Assembly (NCBI GenBank): GCA_020435885.1
Contig: JAGQYU010000059.1
Span: 1 to 10,881, forward strand
DNA length: 10,881 nucleotides
Reading direction: 5' to 3'
Origin: Flavobacteriaceae bacterium
GTDB lineage: Bacteria > Bacteroidota > Bacteroidia > Flavobacteriales > Flavobacteriaceae
Part shown: piece after piece, positions 1 through 6,931 of the stretch
Layout: each line of letters opens with the position of its first letter
How positions within the stretch are numbered: the stretch's first letter is position 1
Program-made: the position numbers and the translations under genes
Notes under the pieces: model-generated
Seen by the model: only the letters and a program-made list of their open reading frames with translations
The model's database searches: none
What the model was told of the DNA's origin: nothing

Positions 1-2818
1 CCGATGTCCATTTGGAAATATTTTTTAGTGTTACTTCTGTTGTTTTATCAGTGTTTACATCAGCAGAAAAAACCACATTGCCTTTAGTTCTGTTATAGAG
101 ATCATCTTCGTTAGTGTAGGCATCATGAGGGAAATATTCTTTAAACTCTTTTTTTGAAAGTAGTTGATAGTCAGGCGCTTCCCATGGTCTTTTTCTGAGT
201 ACATGTTCTGGGGATTGTAATTTGTAGATGCTTAGCAAGCCTTTGGCTGCAACAGGTTGACCATTCAAATTGGTGGTAGTAACCATTATTTTATGGTTCT
301 TTTCTTTTTTATTGAGCATAAACTCGGTTACAACAGTAGCGTTCAACATATGATACCCCACATTGACTTGAGCGGATGTACTGCGGGTTTCTCCGTTGAT
401 ATCGGTTACATCGACTGTAATTCTATAATTAAAAATTGGTAGTGATTCTTTACTGATACTGAGATCCGGAATAGCTTTAAAATCAATGCTAAAATTGCCA
501 TCGGCATCGGTGATTGTTTCACCATGCGTTATTTCCATTTCCTCATAGTTGTATTGAGGCCTCCTGTACCAATACCACTCCGAAAATTGAGGAGTTCTAT
601 AAACTCTATACACCACTTTAGCATCCGTAATAGTACTTCCGGCAAAGGCCTTAGCATTACCGGTAACTGTTACGGAGTCATCTATTTTAAAGGTTTCGGT
701 AATCGGTAAAAAGGAGACTTCAAACTTTGGGCGTTTGTATTCTTCTACGGAAAAAGAGGCATAACCATTCATTTTTTTGCTCAAAAAACCTGTATTTCCA
801 CTGGCATTGATGCTGAAATTACCGGTCAAGCCGGAAGAAGGCAATACAAATTGTCCGCTGAATGACCCAAATTCATTGGTTTTGAATTCCAATGATTGCA
901 CAACTTGATAGTTAACATCCTGAAGGTTTACAAAAACTTTTTTATCAGTAATAACAGTAGATTTGTTATCCTTCATAGCAACAGCAATTCCTTTAAAATG
1001 AACAGTTTGCCCGGGACGGTAAATACTACGATCGGTAAACAAAAAGATACGTCCTTCGTTGTAACTTTGTTTAGTTCTGTTGTAGTTGCGGTTTAGGTAA
1101 TAATCGCCAAAAAAAGCTTTGTCATTTTTGTGAGTTACCGTTGCAGTGATATTGTAATAGTAATCATTGTTGTTAAATTCAAAAAAGCCTTTAGAATCGG
1201 TTACAAATGTTCTGTCAAAAGGTTTATCGTATCTATCAACGTCATTTTTTAAACGAACTGAAGCATTGGCTACAGGCTGGCCGGTATTTCTGTTAACCAC
1301 CTGATACAAGTTTTGGGTCTGAATATCATTTTCAACTAACACAAGATCAGTGGCTTGTAAAAATCCGTAAGCATAGCTATTGTCTTTGTTCAACCCTTCT
1401 TTTGTAGATGTATAAATGAGGTAATGACCTGAGTTTAGTTCAGGTATTACTACTTCTGATGTATGTTGCTGATAGTCATTTTCATTGCGGAGATCAGCAT
1501 TCCATTGTTTATGGATTTTTAGTTTTTTTATGAACTCAATTCTGGCAGAATCATTATAAATAGTGTTGAATTCAGCATATTCTTTTTGTGAAATAGGATA
1601 CAGGTTAAAATAGAGTTTTTCTACATTTTTATAACTAACCAGTAAACGTGATTTTTTATTTATAGGAACATAATTTTCATGAGTGATATTGATATTTTCT
1701 GTAAGGATAGAAGATGTTAATGCCTTACAGTTTTCGGCGCCAAATGATGATGGGAATTTAGCAATTGCCTCCTCGCAAATGGCCAACGCCTCTTTGCGTT
1801 TCCAACGATTATCCTCACCATTTTTTGGATTGTATTGGTCTGCTTCTAAATTTAATTGAGAAGCAATTTGGTAGTAAATTTGAGTAACGACTTCGTTGTT
1901 TTTAAATTGTTCTTTTAGCTGATTGAGTGTTTGTAAATACACTGTAGTAACATCATTAAAAACAGCCTTATTTTTTACAAATTGTAATCGGTCTAGAGTA
2001 ACGGCAACCAATGCATCAGGGTTTGTATCTCTTTGATGGAAAAGGGTGAGATTTTTATATAGTTTCAACGCCAATAGTTCTTGCGAGGTACTATCTTTAC
2101 TCGCTATTTCTAACTTGGTAAATTGCTCATTATCAGCTAAGAAATTAAGATTGTCAATTTCAAATTTATAAGCAGGCTTGTTAAGGTTTCTTTCATCCGT
2201 TTTAAGAAAATCCAATACACGGTTTGCCAGCAAATCATAAAGTGTTGGGCGGTATTTTTTAGAGTTTTCTGCCAATACCAAAAGCGCATCGTATTTTGTT
2301 AAAGGCTCTTGTTGCAGTAGTAAAGCGTTTTCCAAAGACTTCTCATAATGCAGTTGCGTTTCCGCAAATAATGTTTCCAAATCCCATGTTCTGAAATCTG
2401 TACTATCAACTTTTTCATCCGTATGGGTTCTGTTGTAAAATTTCCAGCGGTTTTGTTGAAAATATTGCCAATACAGATCGGCTAAGATACTTTCTAATAT
2501 ATTTTTTACAGGAAATTTAGTAGTTGCAATTTCTTTGTTAAGATCATTAATAACGTTTAGCTGAGCCTCTTCTTCAACCGTTAATGCAAATTTCGATTTA
2601 TAAAGCAGTGATTTGATAATTTGCGGCTGATTGCCACTTTTTGTTGCTTTTTTATAGATGCTTTCAACCAGTTCCAACGCAGACTTTGGCAATCCTTGCA
2701 ATTCAAGTTTTTCAACGGATTCCCAGTCTTTTTCGTAATTGTTTGGTTGATTATTTTGGGCATTCGCAACGATGGAAAAGATAAATAAAGTCATTAAAAG
2801 TGTGATTGATTTTTGCAT
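1..2818 (-). CDS. Alpha-2-macroglobulin family protein, N-terminal 939 residues (3' end outside window)
   Basis: Bacterial alpha-2-macroglobulins are large periplasmic or secreted proteins thought to trap proteases. The frame is open without a stop from the ATG at 2818-2816 to the left edge. Residues 1-20 form a Sec signal peptide (hydrophobic LLMTLFIFSIV, cleavage likely after ANA), with no lipobox cysteine. Residues from about 25 to 380 are mostly helical and TPR-like in character. A beta-sandwich-like stretch that could be a carboxypeptidase-regulatory or macroglobulin domain lies near 500-590 (RNTGQPVANASVRL from about 510). The MG2 signature FTDRSIYRPGQTVHFKG surrounds Y600, and VEEYKRPKFEV at 691-701 matches the classic start of MG3. 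The bait region, the thioester site (CxEQ) if present, and the complement-like domain would lie beyond the window. Full homologues are commonly 1,500-2,000 residues. It diverges from mpl. The family is clear; the protease-trap role is inference. Confidence 0.88.
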   Translation of the reverse strand, partial: MQKSITLLMTLFIFSIVANAQNNQPNNYEKDWESVEKLELQGLPKSALELVESIYKKATKSGNQPQIIKSLLYKSKFALTVEEEAQLNVINDLNKEIATTKFPVKNILESILADLYWQYFQQNRWKFYNRTHTDEKVDSTDFRTWDLETLFAETQLHYEKSLENALLLQQEPLTKYDALLVLAENSKKYRPTLYDLLANRVLDFLKTDERNLNKPAYKFEIDNLNFLADNEQFTKLEIASKDSTSQELLALKLYKNLTLFHQRDTNPDALVAVTLDRLQFVKNKAVFNDVTTVYLQTLNQLKEQFKNNEVVTQIYYQIASQLNLEADQYNPKNGEDNRWKRKEALAICEEAIAKFPSSFGAENCKALTSSILTENINITHENYVPINKKSRLLVSYKNVEKLYFNLYPISQKEYAEFNTIYNDSARIEFIKKLKIHKQWNADLRNENDYQQHTSEVVIPELNSGHYLIYTSTKEGLNKDNSYAYGFLQATDLVLVENDIQTQNLYQVVNRNTGQPVANASVRLKNDVDRYDKPFDRTFVTDSKGFFEFNNNDYYYNITATVTHKNDKAFFGDYYLNRNYNRTKQSYNEGRIFLFTDRSIYRPGQTVHFKGIAVAMKDNKSTVITDKKVFVNLQDVNYQVVQSLEFKTNEFGSFSGQFVLPSSGLTGNFSINASGNTGFLSKKMNGYASFSVEEYKRPKFEVSFLPITETFKIDDSVTVTGNAKAFAGSTITDAKVVYRVYRTPQFSEWYWYRRPQYNYEEMEITHGETITDADGNFSIDFKAIPDLSISKESLPIFNYRITVDVTDINGETRSTSAQVNVGYHMLNATVVTEFMLNKKEKNHKIMVTTTNLNGQPVAAKGLLSIYKLQSPEHVLRKRPWEAPDYQLLSKKEFKEYFPHDAYTNEDDLYNRTKGNVVFSADVNTDKTTEVTLKNISKWTS

Positions 2819-2947
2819 AACAAATCTTTTTTTAGATACTCAAATAACCAATATTTTACAGAAAACTAAAACCACAAATGAGTGAAAGTGTTCAATTTTA
2901 AAGTAAAACATCCAGTTCATTGAGTTTGGTTTAAAGATAATCAATTA

Positions 2948-2977
2948 TTGTGTGGTGTTTTTGTATTTTTACATTGT
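2948..2977 (+). promoter_or_regulatory. Candidate promoter for mpl
   Basis: A TTG at 2948-2950 is followed after exactly 19 bases by TACATTGT at 2970-2977, an imperfect match to the Bacteroidota sigma-A pattern TTG-N(17-23)-TAnnTTTG (the last two bases are swapped). Transcription would start only a few bases before the mpl ATG at 2991, giving a very short leader. An alternative -7 box, TATTTTTA at 2964-2971, lacks a well-placed TTG. Weak evidence, because the region is AT-rich. Confidence 0.3.
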
Positions 2978-2990
2978 TTAAATTCAGTCA

Positions 2991-4358
2991 ATGAACATAC
3001 ATTTTATTGCCATAGGTGGAAACGCGATGCACAATCTTGCTTTAGCCTTATATCAAAAAGGATACCACATTACCGGAAGTGATGATGCAATTTACGAACC
3101 GTCAAAATCACGTTTACAATCGGTAGGCTTATTGCCGGAAGCGTTCGGTTGGTTTCCGGAAAAGATCACTAAAAAAATTGATGCCATTATTTTAGGAATG
3201 CATGCTCGTGTTGACAATCCTGAGCTGTTAAAAGCACAGGAATTGGGTTTAAAAATTTATTCGTATCCTGAGTTTTTGTACGAGCAATCTAAAGATAAAA
3301 CAAGAGTTGTTATTGGAGGTAGCCATGGCAAAACTTCCATCACATCAATGGTGTTGCATGTACTTAAGTACCATGATATACCGGTAGATTTTATGGTAGG
3401 TGCTCAATTGGAAGGTTTTAGTACCATGGTGCATCTTACTAAAGAAAATGAATTCATTGTGTTGGAGGGCGATGAGTACTTAAGTTCACCTATCGACAGG
3501 CGGCCAAAGTTTCATCTGTATAAACCCAATATTGCTTTGTTGAGTGGTATTGCTTGGGATCATATCAACGTTTTTCCAACTTTTGAAAATTATGTGGAGC
3601 AGTTTAAAATTTATATAGATTCCATTACGCAAGGCGGAATTCTAGTGTATAATGAAGAAGATGAAATTGTAAAACAATTGGCTGAAGAAACTACCAATAA
3701 TATTAAAAAATATCCATATAGCACACCTGAATATACTGTAGAAAATGGAACAACTATGTTGGAAACATCCATTGGTAAATTACCTTTGGAGGTTTTTGGT
3801 AAACATAATTTGCAAAACATAGCAGGTGCCAAATGGATTTGCCAACATATGGGTGTAGATGAGGATGATTTCTATGAAGCGATCAGTAGTTTTAAAGGAG
3901 CCAATAAGCGGTTAGAAAAATTAGCAGAAAACGATAAAACTGTTATTTTTAAGGATTTTGCACATTCGCCAAGTAAAGTAGAAGCCACTACAAAAGCGGT
4001 TAAAGAACAATATGCCAACAGAATAGTATTGGCATGTTTGGAGTTACACACGTATAGCAGTTTGAATGCCAATTTTTTAAGCGAATATAAAGGAGCATTG
4101 AAAGCAGCAGATAAGGCAGTGGTCTTTTATTCTCCTGAAGCAGTTGCTATTAAAAAACTGGAAAAGATTACTGCAAAGCAAATAGCCGATGCTTTTGAGA
4201 GAGAAGATCTTATCATTTATACCGAACCGGAGGCTTTTAAAGAGTTTTTATTTTCGCAAGATTTAGATGATACCGCTTTATTATTGATGAGTTCCGGCAC
4301 TTATGGAGGCTTGGATTTTGAAGAAGTAAAAAACTTTTGGATTAAGTTTTCATTCTGA
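2991..4358 (+). CDS. mpl: UDP-N-acetylmuramate:L-alanyl-gamma-D-glutamyl-meso-diaminopimelate ligase (Mpl)
   Basis: Cytoplasmic Mur-ligase family enzyme that joins recycled tripeptide to UDP-MurNAc using ATP, returning peptidoglycan fragments to wall synthesis. Its 455 residues match the usual Mpl length. The N-terminal Rossmann segment reads HFIAIGGNAMHNLA (residues 4-17). The ATP loop GGSHGKTS is at 109-116. LEGDEY (158-163) supplies the conserved acidic pair of the central domain, and GKHNLQNIAGA (270-280) marks the hinge to the C-terminal domain. In the C-terminal domain FKGANKRLE (301-309) and DFAHSPSK (322-329) occupy the positions of the usual FxGxxRRxE and D(F/Y)AHHP motifs. The long N-terminal domain and the SPIDRRPKFHLYKPN stretch (166-180) point to Mpl rather than MurC. 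The ATG is chosen because the Rossmann strand begins at once. It diverges from the macroglobulin gene and converges on era. MurC is the only realistic alternative. Confidence 0.9.
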   Translation: MNIHFIAIGGNAMHNLALALYQKGYHITGSDDAIYEPSKSRLQSVGLLPEAFGWFPEKITKKIDAIILGMHARVDNPELLKAQELGLKIYSYPEFLYEQSKDKTRVVIGGSHGKTSITSMVLHVLKYHDIPVDFMVGAQLEGFSTMVHLTKENEFIVLEGDEYLSSPIDRRPKFHLYKPNIALLSGIAWDHINVFPTFENYVEQFKIYIDSITQGGILVYNEEDEIVKQLAEETTNNIKKYPYSTPEYTVENGTTMLETSIGKLPLEVFGKHNLQNIAGAKWICQHMGVDEDDFYEAISSFKGANKRLEKLAENDKTVIFKDFAHSPSKVEATTKAVKEQYANRIVLACLELHTYSSLNANFLSEYKGALKAADKAVVFYSPEAVAIKKLEKITAKQIADAFEREDLIIYTEPEAFKEFLFSQDLDDTALLLMSSGTYGGLDFEEVKNFWIKFSF

Positions 4359-4379
4359 GTTTTAAAACTTCGCAACAAA

Positions 4380-4397
4380 GTGTTTTATAAAAAGCAC
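4380..4397 (+). other. Stem-loop after mpl, possible weak terminator
   Basis: GTGTTTT (4380-4386) pairs with AAAGCAC (4391-4397), including one G-U pair, around a 4-base loop ATAA. It lies 22 bases after the mpl stop. No U-run follows on the plus strand and the stem is AT-rich, so it is not a classical intrinsic terminator. A second AT-rich dyad, AAGTTTT (4344-4350) with AAAACTT (4364-4370), spans the mpl stop codon. Either could contribute to transcript ends. Confidence 0.2.
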
Positions 4398-4424
4398 AGA
4401 TTCTTCACTTCGTTCAGAATGACA
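4398..4424. repeat. Palindromic dispersed-repeat-like element between mpl and era
   Basis: The element begins AGATTCTTCACTTCG and ends CAGAATGACA. ATTCT (4400-4404) pairs with AGAAT (4416-4420), and AC/GT can pair inside around a TTC loop. Sequences of this form, with ATTCTTC and TTCAGAATGACA flanking a short CTTCG core, recur in intergenic DNA of many Bacteroidota genomes as far as I recall; only one copy is visible here. Read on the minus strand it is followed 6 bases later by T5 (4393-4389), so it could act as a weak terminator for era. The repeat identity rests on memory, not on a search. Confidence 0.5.
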
Positions 4425-4430
4425 ATGAAA

Positions 4431-4467
4431 AAGTCCTTTCCTTTGGGAAGGATTTAGGATGGGACTT
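4431..4467. repeat. Second fold-back element reaching the era stop codon
   Basis: Outer arms AAGTCC (4431-4436) and GGACTT (4462-4467) are perfect inverted repeats. The interior contains TTCC (4438-4441, within CCTTTCC) that can pair with GGAA (4446-4449). The right arm runs two bases into the era stop codon at 4468-4466. The layout, a C-rich arm, CTTTGGG loop, G-rich arm and then TTTAGGATGGG, resembles another intergenic repeat type I associate with Bacteroidota. No T-run follows in either direction, so a terminator role is uncertain. Confidence 0.35.
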
Positions 4468-5347
4468 ACTCCTGATACCCAAATCTGCGTAATTGATTTT
4501 TATTACTACGCCAATCCTTATTTACTTTTACGTAGAGTTCTATAAATATCTTTTTTCCGAAGAAAACTTCCAGATCTTTACGGGCTTCAGCTCCTACTTT
4601 TTTTAAGGCTTCGCCTTTATGACCTATAATGATTCCTTTTTGGGAATCGCGTTCTACCATAATAACGGAACGGATTCTAATAATATGCTCCTCTTCTTTA
4701 AACTCCTCAGTTTCCACCTCTACAGCATAAGGAATTTCTTTTTTGTAGTTCAATAGTATTTTCTCACGTATCGTTTCATTTACAAAAAAACGCTCAGGTT
4801 TGTCTGTCAACTGATCTTTTGGATAAAAAGGAGGCGATTCCGGCAATAGTTCAATGATCTTATCCAGTACATTCTGAATATTAAAATTTTCCAGTGCAGA
4901 GATAGGGTATATCAAAGCGTTGGATACTTTCTCTTGCCAATAATCTACTTGTTGCTCTAATTCTTCTTGCGTGGATTTATCTATTTTATTAATGAGCAAC
5001 AACACCGGAATTTTTGTATTAGTGATCTTAGTAAAAAAGGTTTCATCTTTCAGGTCTTTTTCGCCTATCTCAACCATATATATCAGAATATCAGCATCTT
5101 CAAAAGCAGATTTAACAAAATCCATCATAGAGTTTTGCAACTCATAAGCGGGTTTTATGATACCTGGTGTGTCCGAAAAAAGTATTTGAAAATCATCGCC
5201 ATTTACAATTCCTAAAATACGATGGCGTGTAGTTTGTGCTTTTGAGGTGATGATAGATAGTCGCTCACCAACCAAAGCATTCATCAGGGTTGATTTACCT
5301 ACATTTGGGTTGCCAATAATATTTACGTAGCCTGCTTTATGTTTCAT
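4466..5347 (-). CDS. era: GTPase Era
   Basis: Essential GTP-binding protein that binds the 3' end of 16S rRNA and assists 30S subunit maturation, in the cytoplasm and loosely at the inner membrane. The 293 residues match the family's usual size of about 300. G1 is GNPNVGKS (12-19), the G2/switch I region is QTTR (38-41), G3 is DTPG (59-62), G4 is NKID (120-123) and G5 is SAL (150-152). The C-terminal KH domain carries IIGHKGEALKKVG from 240, with the GHKG loop at 242-245, and ends in the typical VKVNKDWR tail region. All motifs are intact. The ATG at 5347 is the only sensible start because the beta-strand leading into G1 begins at residue 6. It follows the NhaC gene by 49 bases but seems to have its own promoter. 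Confidence 0.97.
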   Translation of the reverse strand: MKHKAGYVNIIGNPNVGKSTLMNALVGERLSIITSKAQTTRHRILGIVNGDDFQILFSDTPGIIKPAYELQNSMMDFVKSAFEDADILIYMVEIGEKDLKDETFFTKITNTKIPVLLLINKIDKSTQEELEQQVDYWQEKVSNALIYPISALENFNIQNVLDKIIELLPESPPFYPKDQLTDKPERFFVNETIREKILLNYKKEIPYAVEVETEEFKEEEHIIRIRSVIMVERDSQKGIIIGHKGEALKKVGAEARKDLEVFFGKKIFIELYVKVNKDWRSNKNQLRRFGYQE

Positions 5348-5350
5348 TTT

Positions 5351-5355
5351 CTCCT
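5351..5355 (-). promoter_or_regulatory. Shine-Dalgarno-like AGGAG before era
   Basis: The minus strand reads AGGAG then AAA then ATG, so the spacing is 3 bases, shorter than the usual 5-9. It stands out because the other starts in this window lack a purine-rich site of this quality; translation in Bacteroidota often does not need one. Confidence 0.4.
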
Positions 5356-5384
5356 GAAAATCTTTCAGCTAAAAAGCCTAAGTG

Positions 5385-5410
5385 CAAAGTTACGGTTTAA
5401 TTCAACGCAA
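5385..5410 (-). promoter_or_regulatory. Candidate era promoter overlapping the 3' end of the NhaC gene
   Basis: The minus strand has a perfect TAnnTTTG box, TAACTTTG, at 5392-5385. A TTG lies at 5410-5408, 15 bases upstream, slightly closer than the common 17-23. The start would fall near 5378, giving a leader of about 30 bases that contains the AGGAG site. The box lies between the NhaC stop codon and the era ATG, and the upstream TTG is inside the last NhaC codons. Confidence 0.4.
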
Positions 5411-6875
5411 AACCCATAATAAGGTATAGCAAAATTGTCAGTGCCCCACCAACCAGCGCATAAGGCAATTGCGTTTTTACGTGATCAATATGGTCACTGG
5501 CCGATGCCATGGATGAAATAATAGTGGTATCGGATATGGGTGAACAATGATCGCCAAAGACACCACCACCAAGTGTTGCAGCAATAACCAATACTACATC
5601 AGAATTCTGTACTTCTGCCATTGGTATGGAAATAGCTAGCATTATAGCAAATGTGCCCCATGATGTTCCGGTTGAAAAAGCAATAAATGCACTAATGGCA
5701 AAAACCAATGCAGGTAACAATTGTGGAGATAGCCAGTCTTTAGACCAATTGGCAACAAATTCACCTGTGCCAAGTTGGTTACAGGCATCGCTAATGGCAA
5801 AGGCAAGCATCATCAAAAGAGCTAAAGGCATTAGCTCGCTGATACCTTTTAAGGTAAGGTCAATGGCCTCTTTCATTTTCATAATACCTTGAACTCTATA
5901 AAAAGCCATCGCTACCAAAATAGAAGTAATTACGGCATATAATACAGCTGATGAACCCGAGCCGTTACCAATAGCTTGAAAAACATGGTCTGAAAAAGAA
6001 GTGTAATTTTCTACATTGTTCCAGCCTGTATATGCCAAATTTATAGGCATCATCAAAACCATTACTGCTAAAGGTACAATCATATTGTATGCCTTTGCCT
6101 TAATGCCTTCTTTAGGTTCAAACGATGTGATGGTGTCAGAAATCATAGGTTTGGCACCGTCATTCAGTAGTTTTCCGGTTTCTTTGGTGCGCTTTTCAGC
6201 TTTCGCCATGGGGCCGAAATCTTTTTTTGTGAGGATCAATACAAAAACCATTATAACTGCAATGATAGGGTAGAAATTGTATCCTATAGAAGATATCATT
6301 ACAGAAAAGGGTCTTTCAATATTTTGTGTTAGTAGTAAGCCCATAATAAAGGCTCCCCATGCGTTGAAAGGTATTAAAATTGAAGATGGTGCTGAGCTGG
6401 AATCCGCTATATAAGCAAGTTTTTCTCTGGGAATTTTCAGTTTGTCAAACAATGGGCGGTAAATAGTACCAACAGTTAAGGAACTGATACTGCTTTCTAC
6501 AAAGAGAATCAATCCCGTAAGGTGTGCTAACAATTGTACTATAACCCTACTATAACCACTTTGTTTTTTTTCGAAATGATCAATGATTCGATTGATCCTG
6601 TTTACAAAACCTTCAATTCCTCTAGAATATTGTATGAACAACAATAATGCACCAACCATAGCGCTGAACATAATGGTTCTGGTATTTCCTTCGGATTTAA
6701 AAACATTTACCAATGCCTCTATAGCAGCTATGGTACCGGTTAGAAAGTTCCAATCGTTCATAATGATCCACGCAAACCATATTCCAAATAGAAGAGATAC
6801 GTAAACTTGTTTAGTGCGCAAAGCCAAAATAATGGCAATTACCGGTGGTAAAATTGAAAGAAAACCGTAATCCAT
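5397..6875 (-). CDS. nhaC: NhaC-family Na+/H+ antiporter
   Basis: Inner-membrane secondary transporter of the NhaC family within the ion-transporter superfamily, expected to export Na+ in exchange for H+. At 492 residues with about 11-13 hydrophobic segments it has family-typical length. Conserved stretches visible are FVESSISSLTVGTIYRPL (125-142), IADSSSAPSSILIPFNAWGA (156-175), the small-residue stretch STGTSWGTFA (401-410) and GVFGDHCSPISDTTIISS (438-455) followed by DHIDHVKTQLPYA. The charged loop near 216-262 between helices is cytoplasmic in character. The ATG at 6875 directly precedes the first helix, and no Shine-Dalgarno site is seen. It follows the trehalase by 56 bases and precedes era by 49. 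Some relatives exchange organic ions (malate/lactate), so the substrate is not certain. Co-transcription with the trehalase is possible, and no convincing promoter was found in the gap. Confidence 0.88.
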   Translation of the reverse strand: MDYGFLSILPPVIAIILALRTKQVYVSLLFGIWFAWIIMNDWNFLTGTIAAIEALVNVFKSEGNTRTIMFSAMVGALLLFIQYSRGIEGFVNRINRIIDHFEKKQSGYSRVIVQLLAHLTGLILFVESSISSLTVGTIYRPLFDKLKIPREKLAYIADSSSAPSSILIPFNAWGAFIMGLLLTQNIERPFSVMISSIGYNFYPIIAVIMVFVLILTKKDFGPMAKAEKRTKETGKLLNDGAKPMISDTITSFEPKEGIKAKAYNMIVPLAVMVLMMPINLAYTGWNNVENYTSFSDHVFQAIGNGSGSSAVLYAVITSILVAMAFYRVQGIMKMKEAIDLTLKGISELMPLALLMMLAFAISDACNQLGTGEFVANWSKDWLSPQLLPALVFAISAFIAFSTGTSWGTFAIMLAISIPMAEVQNSDVVLVIAATLGGGVFGDHCSPISDTTIISSMASASDHIDHVKTQLPYALVGGALTILLYLIMGFALN

Positions 6876-6931
6876 AGATGTGGTAGGTTGTTTAGATTAT
6901 TATTTTTGATAAATATATAAAAACTCGTTGA

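Noticed and set aside
257..1096. Several short plus-strand open frames of 61-66 codons
   Set aside because: They lie opposite the continuous macroglobulin frame, which shows conserved MG2/MG3 motifs; their own translations look random.
1..2818. Reading the left gene as a TonB-dependent receptor because of a carboxypeptidase-regulatory-like stretch
   Set aside because: The YRPGQTV and VEEYKRPKFEV motifs in order are specific to macroglobulins, and no plug or TonB box is seen.
2824..2837. ATCT-T6-AGAT dyad just upstream of the macroglobulin start
   Set aside because: Four-base arms around a T-run are expected by chance in such AT-rich DNA, and it lies too close to the start codon to be a terminator.
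2991..4358. MurC as the identity of the Mur ligase
   Set aside because: Overall length, the N-terminal segment and the SPIDRRPKFHLYKP region fit Mpl better, and the gene is not in a division and cell wall cluster.
4358..4369. 12-base palindrome AGTTTTAAAACT at the mpl stop codon
   Set aside because: It is almost all A/T, overlaps the stop codon and has no T-run or second copy, so it has no evident function on its own.
6876..6931. TATATTTA box as a promoter for the NhaC gene
   Set aside because: One mismatch in a nearly pure AT stretch with no upstream TTG is not enough evidence.
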